Source of the DNA: Hymenopellis radicata
Lineage: Eukaryota; Basidiomycota; Agaricomycetes; Agaricales; Physalacriaceae
Direction of reading: 5' to 3'
DNA: 39,076 nucleotides
NCBI GenBank assembly: GCA_015501595.1
Contig: JADNRX010000484.1
Span: forward strand, 1 to 39,076
Part shown: positions 22,108 through 31,744 of the stretch, piece after piece
Layout of the letters: every line of letters starts with the position of its first letter
How positions within the stretch are numbered: the first letter of the stretch is position 1
Program-made: the position numbers and the translations under genes
Notes under the pieces: generated by a model
Databases searched by the model: none
The model's input: only the letters and a program-made list of their open reading frames with translations
Told to the model about the DNA's origin: nothing

Positions 22108-22501
22108 GCTCATTTATACATTTCTATTCCCTGGGACATTTGGTTGCTTTCGATTATGTTCTGTGTATTTGTAGGTGTACATTTTAGTTGTTGTAGAGCA
22201 CTCCATGATATCCGCACTTGTATAACCAGGTCGCAGCAATGCATGTATCTGACATGCGCGTAAATTGCGCCACAGTGCCTAAATAGGGTGTTTTTCACAT
22301 AGTCGGTTACGGATGAGATCGGTCTTACAGTGTCTTTCATCTCTCGTGCTTGTCCGTCTCCTTCGACCAACCTCTTCTCCTCTGAGAGTCCTCTACCACG
22401 TACGTGACCTTTTATCGCTCTTCTACCTCGCCTCATTCGTACGTAGCTTTCTGTCGCCCTTCCTTACCCATTCTCACATCGTATCATCCAGCCCATCTGC
22501 A
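22108..22501. promoter_or_regulatory. Intergenic region between the CcmS-related gene and the kinase-like gene
   Basis: Nearly 400 bp with the 3' UTR of the upstream gene and the promoter of the next. A pyrimidine-rich stretch (about 22325-22495) precedes the ATG at 22502, as is common in fungal promoters. No TATA box was seen. Confidence 0.4.
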
Positions 22502-23445
22502 ATGTCGTCTACCCTACCAGCCGATCTCGAGGCCGTCATCATGGACACTTGTGCAAAACACCAGGCAGCGCACTGGAGGGACCGCGACTACCGCGCCTGC
22601 GTATCCATCGGTACAAAATACTTTGTCAAGTTCGACAACCCCCGGACTCTCTGGCCTGAAATTGAAACCCAGAGATACATCTCCGAGTATGCACTGCAAT
22701 CTCACGGCGCACCACGGATTGCCAAAGTGATACACCACTTTGGAGACCTACAGACGATGTATTTCGTCATGGAACATATCACGCTCGTGGACCCCCCTCC
22801 GCAGGACCTCCCGAGCGGACAGCAGAGGCGCTCAGATGGCTTGCGGGGGTTCCAGCGCCTCCCGGGCATGTGTTTGGTCCCCTGGGGGGCGGGGTCCTCC
22901 GCCATAGCTTCTTCAAGGACTACAAGGCGCCTCTAGTTTTCTCGAGCATCGGGGCACTGGAGCGTTACATAGCAAAAGTGCGTCCGTGCTTATATTTATA
23001 TTTTTCTGGAGCATCCGCTAAGTAATGGGCCAGGCGCAGACGTTGCTCTCAAACAAGGCCACTGCAAAGGCAGCGGTGGAATCTATCAGTTTAAGCGACG
23101 AACGCCTCATGTTCATGCAGTTCGACGTGCACCCGAGCAACTTTGGCGTCGACGCGCACGGGAACACGGTCCTGATGGATTTCGGGCGGATATCGATGTT
23201 GCCGGAATCGTTCGTGGCGTATACGTTGTTTTCGAACAATTTCGCCGCTGTGGCCACGTCCTTGGGCTTGGAGCGCAGTTCTAAGCTAAAGTCCATGGGT
23301 GTAATTTCCTCTTGTTTGTGGATGATGGCTAACCCGAAACTCAGTACGTCAAGTTGTACCTGACAAGATCTGGCATTTCAGCTGACGTTCGCTTATAGGC
23401 CTGAACGAGGACGGCTATCCCGTCCACAAACGCTTGACGAAGTGA
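22502..23445 (+). CDS. Fungal kinase-like protein (APH/protein-kinase fold)
   Basis: Exons: 22502-22977, 23034-23343 and 23399-23445, about 277 residues. N-lobe features include KYFVKFDN and the hinge-like MYFVMEHITLVDPPP. The catalytic loop appears as FDVHPSNFGVD (Asp and Asn of a D-x4-N loop) and the metal-binding motif as LMDFGRISMLPESF. This pattern matches the large fungal family of aminoglycoside-phosphotransferase-like proteins with unknown substrates. One base is missing at about 22813: restoring it gives DLPERTAEALRWLAGVPAPP and joins the halves; as written the frame ends at 22936. ATG choice: it follows a pyrimidine-rich leader and is the first ATG in a good context. Confidence 0.78.
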
Positions 23446-23624
23446 ATGGGCCACGAGTATGTGCGCGCGCAACTAATCCAAGTAGGAATATGAGGTGCAG
23501 GTTTCGGATTTTTGAGCGAGCAGATTTCACAACCGTTGTCCTCAGCCTTTGTCGCGCGTCCCACTTACTTATCGCAACTCACGTTGTCGCTATTGATGGG
23601 TTGTAAAACATTATCTTGAGCTTT

Positions 23625-24570
23625 TTATTGTTCATACATTTTATTCTTTCGGGACCTGTCCTTTTCAACATGCCAGAATTTATGATCAAGTTCGTTGGCG
23701 CTTTCGGGAGGGGTCTCGAGAACATCCATTGCGTCGTCCGAATCTGACTCTGAAGGAGCTGGCGTCTCTTGGCACTCAAGTTCAGTGACCTATACGACAT
23801 GGGTGGGCAATGTTATGTGGATAGGACATGAACTAACCTGGTCAAGAAAGTGGATTGCGACCTGGTTTCGGGGATCAACGGACTTTGCACCTTCAAGATG
23901 TGCTCTGGCACTGTTTAGGAGAGATGGGTCGAGCGTACCTGCGCCGCATTAGCATAGATTTGACGTCTAGAGTAAGTGGCTACCATCTCCCATATCGTCG
24001 TCTGAAGGTTGGGATAGATACAGGCAGAGTAAGCCGGCATATGTATGCAGGACAGGATCGTCCTGGTAGGGAAACGAAGGGAGATACCTGGCAAGTCCGT
24101 AAGCTGCAGTATGCCTTGAACAGGGAGAGACCCTACAATTCTAGTTTATCGAGAGCCTCTCTGTATTTCCCAGCCAAAATCTGTCGAAGAATAATCTCTT
24201 TCAGGATCCCTTCCCTCTATAATTCGACGCGTGAACCACGCAAGTTCGAGTATCCAGAGCACTGTGACCTTACTTGTTCTGGATATTCCACCAACATCTC
24301 ATGTAGAAATTCGAGTTTTCGCGTAGAATCATACTGGTCAAAAGTCTCATCCCCAAGAACACGCACAGCAGTGGGCCAGAGGGATATCCAGTTTATCTCC
24401 TTGCAGCGCGCGAGGATAGACCACACCTGCCTGGCCCGCAGGAGGTCATTTTTGAGGAGAGAGAGGTGCAGGATGTCATAGAGTCTGCAGATGTGAATTT
24501 TGCGGCAGCTTAGTCTCTGTTTGGAGTCGAGTGATTGGAAGAGGAAGGACGACATGATGGCATGACGCAA
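23625..24570 (-). CDS. RRN11: RNA polymerase I-specific initiation factor Rrn11 (core factor subunit)
   Basis: Exons: 24274-24570, 24137-24216, 23984-24087, 23838-23938 and 23625-23789. They splice to an unbroken frame of 248 residues. The N-terminal part has a TPR-like helical pair, RLYDILHLSLLKNDLLRARQ then VWSILARCKEINWISLW, which I recognise from fungal Rrn11. It continues with KYREALDKLELYLPSFPYQD, LHTYAGLLCLYLSQ and an acidic Ser/Glu/Asp C-terminus. Rrn11 with Rrn6 and Rrn7 forms the core factor that recruits Pol I to rDNA. The product is short compared with yeast Rrn11, and an in-frame ATG at 24555 is an alternative start. It is tail-to-tail with the kinase-like gene (179 bp) and head-to-head with the next gene, with only 37 bp between start codons. 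Confidence 0.75.
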
Positions 24571-24607
24571 AGGGTACTTTGTACGTTACTTGCCTCTCAC
24601 CGCCATC

Positions 24608-25732
24608 ATGGACGACGATGATTTCACGTTTGGCGCGTCGGTCTGGGGCACACCCGATCCCGCTGCACCCGTCGTCAAGCCGCCGTCGCCTATCCCGACG
24701 ACGACTTTGATGACTTTGGCTCGCCTCCTCAGGCTGCACAGGACGTTGCGGATGACGATGACTTTGGAGATTTCGGCGACTTTGGCGATGCGCAGGAGAT
24801 GCCGCCGTCGTCGTCGGGATTCAGCGATGATATGGCGGGCTTTGCGCCCGTCGCTGGGCCTTCGTCATATGGCGATTGGGAACCGCTAAAGCTGGCGCCT
24901 ATGCCGGGGAGGCCAGAGCTGGAAGACGATATCAATACAATATTAGGGCCGCTGTGGGGCTCACAGCCGATATCGGAGGTGACGACGGACGATGAGATTA
25001 GAGAGCGGGAGGGGATAAACCAGATATTGGTGACTCCGGAGAGGTGTGTTTGTGTCTTCTTCCGTCTCCTCTTCATCCCTAAAACCCGGCAGTCGAGATC
25101 TATACAGCGTCCTCGTGCAATCCCCGCCGCCGACGAAACCGCCGAACTGGATTCGGTCGCGTATACGGAGGCAGCATCTAATAGCGCTCGGGATACCCGT
25201 CAATCTCGACGAGGTGCTGCCGCAGGCGAATGGAAGGCCGCTGCCGGCGCTGCATATAACGACCCGCCCGATGTCTGCTCCGCCTGGCGCGCGCAATGCT
25301 TCTCATGCAGGCAACGCCACAGCGTCTGCGAGTAATTCCCGCGCGGGCTCTCCGCGGGGAAATAACGCTTCCCAGTCACATTTCGGACCCAAGCCGGATT
25401 TGGATGATGTCAAGATTCAGCAGCTTCTTGCTCTGGGTTCTGGTTCGTGGCAAGATCCTTTATTCCATTATCGCGGTCTTAACTTTTTGCTTATAGAATC
25501 ATTGACGATACAACCGCTTGCTACGCTGGAGCGACATCTGGCGGAGCTCCGGGCGCATACGGCAAAGACGCAGACACGGCTCACGCATTTGCTGCAGAGT
25601 CGCGACGCGCTGCAGCAGGATGCGGAGACGTACAATGGGCTCATTGCTGAGCTGGTCGGAGAGGCGCAGAAGATCAAGACTGGCAAAGGTCGTGCGCCGG
25701 CGCCGACGAGACGAGGGAGTGGGATGGTCTAG
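24608..25732 (+). CDS. Laa2-like (DUF5102) AP-1 accessory protein
   Basis: Exons: 24608-25043, 25093-25442 and 25497-25732, about 340 residues. The acidic/aromatic N-terminus has DDFTFGASVWG, DDDFDDFGSPP and DDDDFGDFGDFGD, the type of motif through which yeast Laa2 binds the AP-1 gamma ear. A conserved central block (SRDLYSVLVQSPPPTKPPNW followed by IRSRIRRQHLIALGIPVNLD) matches fungal Laa2/DUF5102 proteins. A C-terminal coiled coil follows (TLERHLAELRAHTAKTQTRL). Expected role: helper of clathrin/AP-1 traffic at the Golgi/endosome. The frame breaks at 24694-24696, where one more C restores IPDDDFDDFG. A 62 bp intron could be drawn instead but would remove the acidic motif. Confidence 0.75.
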
Positions 25733-25740
25733 TTTTGTGG

Positions 25741-26400
25741 CGTTTCACTGTACAGTTGCAATTTGTTCGATTGTGAAGTTAATTTTTTTGCGTGTGCTGG
25801 TTTTCTTACGGATTCCGGGGCGCCCATCAACGATAAGTGCTATAATAACATGTATCTCTTGTTGACGCGCTGAATATAGTGCTCTTCGCGTTACGCGTCT
25901 TGGTTTCTATTTTAGCATTGTGGCGTTATAGGCTATCAACGTTATTCTTTGAGCTGGACCCACTGACGATCCGGTGGCCAAACCACATTTAATCGTGTGT
26001 TCCGCGTCCTCTTTGACAGGCTCAGTCTTTCCCCCCATGTTCTGCTGCGTTTTACACTTTTCGGTGTTCTCTTTTCATTGATATGGAAAACAAGTTATTT
26101 TCGCTTTGTGAGAGGGATTGAAATACGTCATATGCAGACAGAGACGCGATGGTACCATTTTCCTAGAATGGACTTGTGTGTCCATGCTGCCGCTTTGACG
26201 TTGGTTAAGAATGCTAAATGTGATGCATGATGCCTCCTGTGTGTCACCGACTATTGTCTATCGGCACGAGACCGCAGCCACGTCTTGTGTACACCAGCTC
26301 CCACCGCTCTAAATTCCATCCTTCGCTTTATTGTTCTGCGGTTATCCGGGTCCTACTGCCGCCTGCATAACGACCTTTGCGTTTTACGCGAAGGCTTCTT
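25741..26400. repeat. Noncoding tandem repeat, copy 1
   Basis: Starts directly after the stop of the Laa2-like gene, so it overlaps the likely 3' UTR. It shares ordered blocks with 26460-26965: GTGCTGGTTTTCTTACGGATTC, ATCTCTTGTTGACGCGCTG, CTTTGAGCTGGACCCACTGA, GACTTGTGTGTCCATGCTG and TGATGCATGATG. About 180 bp (25977-26160) has no partner in copy 2. No coding frame survives in either copy. Confidence 0.7.
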
Positions 26401-26459
26401 TTGATGTCAAGGCCCTGGACCAGGAGCGGCTTCAATGCTCTGAATTCTGCTGTCTCCTG

Positions 26460-26965
26460 CCGTCATTTGTTTCTTAAACAGTTGATCCTTTCGAGATTCT
26501 GTGTGTACTGGTTTCCTTGACGAATTCTGCGGCGCCCAATCTGCTGTAAGGTTCATATCTCTTGTGGACGCGCTGGACATGGTTACTCTTCGCGCTCCGC
26601 GTCTCGTTCTTTAACGTGGCGTTATCGGCTATTCTTTGAGCTGGACCTACTGACGATCCAACTTGTGTGTCCATACTGCTCATTAACGTTATGTGAAGAA
26701 TGGAGATGAACGTTTGGACCGCTAAACTTGATGCATGATGGCGCATACGGCCTCCTATGGGTAATTCATTTCAACGACTACTTATTATTGTCATTCGGCT
26801 TTTGATTGAAGCCGATATACTGCGTGTTGTATTGTCTCCTGTACGCGTCCGCCAGCCCCCACACGCGTCTAATTGTCATGTTGCCTCGTACATTCCATTC
26901 TTCCGCTTATTGTTCCACGCCGATTATCTGGTCTTACTGCATAATATTACGCGCAGTCTGCTCTG
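26460..26965. repeat. Noncoding tandem repeat, copy 2
   Basis: Diverged copy of 25741-26400 in the same orientation, with shared blocks in the same order (ATCTCTTGTGGACGCGCTGG, CTTTGAGCTGGACCTACTGA, ACTTGTGTGTCCATACTG, TGATGCATGATGG). It could be a duplicated 3' UTR/terminator region, a decayed element or an old noncoding RNA unit. Confidence 0.7.
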
Positions 26966-27702
26966 AGACTTACGGCATTCTCACTTTATTGTCCCAGCAC
27001 TGGGTGCGGGGCTGACACCGCTTGACACTGGTCGAATCCAGCCATTTGCTTGTTCTCCTTCCCTTTTTGCTTCCGGCTTATCACAGTACCTTGATTAGAG
27101 TCCGTAAGTGATGGCCATTCTAATTCCTATCACCTCTCCGTCTGATCCTTGTGTCGCGACAATTAGACCGGCCTCTCGCTCCTTGTCCTACCTTATTGTC
27201 TGAAATTTTCTCTTCGCGTGCACACAATAACAGTGCCCCCCACTATTGTCCACGATCCTGCATACATGGTGCTCCATCGAGCCACTGACTCCGAGTGAAA
27301 ACTTGGATGCCTCGAGGCCCCCGGGACAAGGCATTCGGGGAGAATGGGGAAGTCGCGCAGGCCTTGGGAAACACATCCATATTGGAGGAACAAGAGCAAG
27401 TGGGAGAGTGCAGCACATAGCCCCATTCACCGCAATGTCTTTTGTTGCGCATTCGTCAACTCCCTTCTCGAACCCTTCAACGGCTCACGTACGAGACAAT
27501 AAGCACCGTTTTCAATACAATGTTCACTTCGTGATGCGCCATCCCTTCCATGTGACCAACTTGACATACCGCGTAATTGAAACCGACAACAAAAAAGGCA
27601 GATTCCGGCTCGATAAGTCATATAAAGGCGACAAGACCCGGGGGGATGCGAATCGATCTGGATTCGCGTTCCCTTCCCCTCGCCCACTCCTTCTTAATTA
27701 TT
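26966..27702. other. Intergenic region upstream of the HLH-like gene
   Basis: No gene was recognised. A long open frame on the plus strand (27246-27740) lacks a genuine ATG start and any motif. The right end holds the TATA box and leader of the gene at 27703. Confidence 0.45.
27621..27626 (+). promoter_or_regulatory. TATA box of the HLH-like gene
   Basis: TATAAA (context TCATATAAAGGCG) lies 82 bp before the ATG at 27703. It argues for that ATG rather than any upstream in-frame start. Confidence 0.6.
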
Positions 27703-28638
27703 ACGATGCACGCCTCCAACGCGAATGCATCTGTACATAGATCCAAGTTCACGCGTCGCCCGCAGCCCCACCTGCCCCCGCACGTCCTTGAACGTCACCG
27801 CCGCGTGCTTGCTGGCATTCTGCACAAACGGATTTTGATCGAGGAATGGAGGAAGGAAGTGGGCGAGGACGCCGCGGAGGACGCCTCGAGCTCCACGCGT
27901 GGCGCGCGACCGACGTACCAAAGCAGGTTGAGGGAACAGTTCTTGGAGCTGCGAGATGCGCTACCCGAGCGTCTGAGGCCAGGCGCCGCGGCGAGGGTGG
28001 CTATCATGGAGAATGGTACGAGACATCCCTTCCAGACATTTCACGGGAGCGCTGACATGGATTTCCTTTCAGCTATGAATTACATCGTCGACCTGAAAAA
28101 TTCCGTAAGGTATATCGTCGGAAGCGGTGAATCCGCGCGTCGGCCCGCGTACATCCAGCACCAGACTCAGAACGTCTCCGCCGCACAGATGAGAACACAT
28201 CGCGAGAACTGTACGTGTCGGATGCTCTCCGAGGTACTCCCCGGTCTGTCTGGCGTCGAAAGCAAGATCCAGCTTCTCGAAGTTGGTGAGTAGATGCCTT
28301 CCCTTCGAGTCTTCTTTCAGGCGCTGAACTATCGCCCAGCCGCCAAAACCATTCGCGAGCTAGAGGACGAATACCAGAAGCTCCTTGCCGACCATCGAGC
28401 CGAGCAGTGCCAGTCATCTGCTTCATCCGAAGCGTCCTACTCCACACCTCCCCCTTCTACTCCGCGAGATAGAATGAACGTGGATCGTGCCGAGGTCTAC
28501 TCGCCGTCCAGATACACGTCCCAATACGCTCAAGGGCCCGACGTAGACCGTCTACCCTCCATCCACGACATCCTCCGGGATAATTCACCGCTCGACAGCC
28601 TCGGGGTCCAGTTACCTCCCCTCCGTATATGGAAGTAG
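27703..28638 (+). CDS. Helix-loop-helix-like protein, possible transcription factor
   Basis: Exons: 27703-28015, 28073-28281 and 28321-28638, 279 residues with no frame break. The segment SRLREQFLELRDALPERL, a short loop, then RVAIMENAMNYIVDLKNS has the hydrophobic spacing of an HLH dimerisation domain (LRDALP...ILxxAxxYIxxL). A classical basic region with His/Glu/Arg contacts is not evident just before it, so DNA binding is uncertain. A second helix pair (CRMLSEVLPGLSGVESKIQL) leads into a coiled-coil-like AAKTIRELEDEYQKLLADH, followed by a Ser/Pro-rich tail. Intron 2 (28282-28320) is only 39 bp with donor GTTGGT. An extra in-frame 84 bp intron (GTAAGG...CACAG, about 28105-28188) is possible. 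The function is inferred from the pattern only. Confidence 0.6.
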
Positions 28639-28828
28639 TTTCGATGATTCCCTTTTACGAAGCAAGCGCCGCATATGGTCGGCTGTATACCATTTGTATT
28701 CTTATCTTTATGCCTTGCATTCACATCATCTGCATCGTAAATACTTATTCATGACATCCCCCACGCTGTATCCATATCGTTAGTATTTACTCAATTCGAC
28801 AACTGCATAGAACTATACTACATACCCT

Positions 28829-30869
28829 TTAAGTCTTGGATCTGATCATACCGGCCATGAGGTCGAAGCTATTGCCGTCGGGTTGAAGGTCAATAAATCC
28901 CTCATCGCCTGTTGCCCACCCAGTTCGCTCCGGAACGGTTCGCAGGAGTCCATAATCCGTGGTAATGCCACTGATTCGGACCGCTTTATGAGGTGTGGTA
29001 GTCGTCAGTGTCACCACTTGGTCCCTGCGCCACAATAAATCTCACGAAATGTAGATGACGGGAACACGTACGAATGCAACCATCGCTGAAGATACAAGTC
29101 CATAAAAGGCTCGAAAGATCCATTGCCTTGAATGAAGGTTGCCCACATGCGTTCAAATTTGGCCAAGATCGTAGCAGCGGTAGTTTCCATGCTGATCGGA
29201 GGGTCTTCGGGATTTTGGAGTTGCGCCAACGAAAGAATGGGAGGCGGGTTGAAGACATTAGTTCCCGAACCTGCACAAAAGCTAAGCACCTGACGAGGCA
29301 AAGAAAGAACAAAAACTACCGATGATAATGTCGCACTTGCCGCCTGCGAAATTCGTGCTCACAAGGATACCGCCAATTTTCTTCATTTCCCCTCCAGACG
29401 TGATAGCATAAATATCGTTTGGCCACTTGATACGAACAGTCTCTCCGCGCTTCCCGAGAACCCTACCGTCGCGGCACGCCTCTGCGACGGCTAGCGCGAA
29501 AAGGTATTGGACGAACACTAGTTTGTTGGAGGGGAATTCTCCCAATGTGACACGCAGGAGAAGGGAAAACTGCAGACAACCAGCGGGCGACAACCAGATA
29601 TTGCTGCCGCGACCACGTCCAGCAAGCTGGAAAGACGCCAACGACAGAAATGGCGTGGGTAGGGACGCTAGAAGACTAGGGTTCCTGGACACTTCGTGAG
29701 ATAAAAGTCAGAGATACAAAACAGAGGCCATACCGGTCAATCATTGTCTGAGTGCTTGTAACAACTTCGCCATACATCAAGCATTCTCCGAATCCCCAAC
29801 TGCCGTCCTTGGCAGAACATTTTTCATGGCCGCGAGCAACGAACAGGGCTTCAAAGAACTTCTGAATGGAGAACAAAGGTGTCTCTTCTGGCTGAGGCTG
29901 GTCGCCATTAGAATACACCACAACATGTTTCGGTTGCCAGGCAGAAGGATCATCAGAGGCGAGGTAGTCGGCCTGGCATTGAACCTTTAGATCGGACAGA
30001 GACTCCTGCGATGAATGGAATAGAAAGGTGTCATTTTCGTCGTTGAGTTTTTTCCCAGCGACATCCTCCGTGTCCAAGATAAGACGTACAACCTGAGAGA
30101 CAACCTCAGGCGTAGATGGATGCCCGACGAGCAACTGAGGAACAGGTCGTAAGGTGTTCCCATCTTCGGAAGACGGAAGCTTTAAGCCAAGCTCAGAAAG
30201 CGTGTCTCGTAAGAGATTTCGCCTCCGTTCCTCGTTCACTTCCAACGCATTACCGCCAACAGGGTATTCCAGAGAAACGCCCCAAAATGTGGCGTGTCCT
30301 TCACCGATTAAGAGCTTAACGCCAGCAATGCGTGACACAGAGCTTGTATCGGCGAAGCGAGCTAAAATCTTGGAACGTTGGGTGTCCTCGAAATCACCTA
30401 TGGACGCATGAGACATTAGGCCGTCCACGGCAGAGCCATCCGACGCCTGGACATTAATGGTTTGAGTGCCTTCAGACGCGATATCGCTGGCAGGACTGAG
30501 TGTGATGGAGGACTTTGAGGGACGATCGTAGAAACGGAAGGGCATATCATCTGTCGATGATTCGAGCGAAAGTCCCAATGATCCAACGTCATCTAGACTA
30601 GATCCTACGCGTTTCACGCCTACGCCGAGTCCGAGAAAGGAGCCACCCTTTTCGACGTAGTCGCTAACTGCACGTATCGAAGATGGCAGCGCTCGGCACC
30701 CTGGAAAGACAAGTAATGCACAAGACGCGGTCCATGGTTGGGCCTGCAATGCTCGATGAGATATAGTTTGTACTGTATAGTTAGGTGTCAATAAACCACG
30801 CAGTGTTGACAGTGTGTGCGTCAAAGACGCTGCAACGACCTCAGGACCTGTGTAGACGAGGACGTTCAT
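28829..30869 (-). CDS. BPL1: Biotin-protein ligase (holocarboxylase synthetase)
   Basis: Exons: 29734-30869, 29320-29684, 29072-29270 and 28829-29024. The spliced frame of 631 residues is unbroken. The N-terminal half (VLVYTGPEVVAASLTHTLST onward) is the glutamine-amidotransferase-like domain of fungal and metazoan ligases. The catalytic half shows the biotin-AMP loop LAGRGRGSNIW, then KWPNDIYAITSGG, MKKIGGILVSTNF and GTNVFNPPPI, and a C-terminal SH3-like part (VRISGITTDYGLLR...FIDLQPDGNSFDLM). The enzyme makes biotinyl-AMP and biotinylates acetyl-CoA and pyruvate carboxylases. The ATG at 30869 is the first in frame. The gene is tail-to-tail with the HLH-like gene. Confidence 0.95.
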
Positions 30870-31744
30870 GTTCAAGATGACTACGGTGATCCGGCCGAAA
30901 GTCTCTCATACTGTTGGGCTATTCAGAACGTAGGCTGAAAGATATTCACCGCAAATGAGGACACGAAAGCGTAAATTGCAACGATATCCTACCAACACAC
31001 AAACTGCATAGCTACTTACCTACACTACGAACGGAAAATATGAAGGTGGGGGAGTTCGGGATAAGGAGGTATGTACGAGGTACTGCGACCAAAGATGAGC
31101 GCAAACAAATGACAGAAGATGAAGCTTCAGAAAGAGAAGATGTTTTATCAGGATTTGTACGGGGGTTGGTCAAAGCACAGACTTTATAGCCCGGCAAAGA
31201 CGAATAGATAAAAAAGAGACGTCCATCGATAACAAGAAGAGATGATGGGACGTAGAAGAAGTGATTAGGGGGCGAACGTTACAACGTGAAGACAGGATAA
31301 AATAGGTCATGTCAAGTCAGAACAATTTGTAGAAGAGTACCATGACAATGCTACATCGTGAAAAGTGATGCATAGTCCTGTGGGAAAGGATTGACTCGAA
31401 GGCTACGCCCGACCGCGGCTATCCGGGAAAGACATAGGACGAGGGGCCGATTGTTGCTGAAAATATATATGCGAACCGGAACCGATGGCCCAAGAAAGGA
31501 CGTATGAGTGAAAGAGATGATGGAAACCGGTGTTAGACAGAGACGAGAGAGAGACCGATACGGCCGAGTTATTCACAGGTGAACAAAAAAAATACAAGCC
31601 CTTGCGGCTAAAGAGAGAGTGGAAAATAGGCCGCGACTGGAGGCGGATCGAGTCGAGCGTAATGTATGAGAACAGGGAGATGCAGTCTAGTGGTGAATCG
31701 AGCATGTAATGAGATGTTCCTTGATGGTTGAGATATGCTCTCTC
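30870..31744. promoter_or_regulatory. Intergenic region between BPL1 (start) and the cyclin gene (stop)
   Basis: About 875 bp. Both neighbours are on the minus strand, so this holds the BPL1 promoter and the cyclin 3' UTR. A 61-codon minus-strand open frame (31012-31197) has no recognisable feature. No TATA box stands out. Confidence 0.4.

Noticed and set aside
24666..24730. A 62 bp intron explaining the frame change in the Laa2-like gene
   Set aside because: The donor GTCGTC is poor and the intron would remove the DDDFDDFG acidic motif expected in this family.
27246..27740. 164-codon plus-strand open frame before the HLH-like gene
   Set aside because: It begins at a non-ATG codon, has no motif, overlaps the TATA box and leader of the 27703 gene and lacks coding character.
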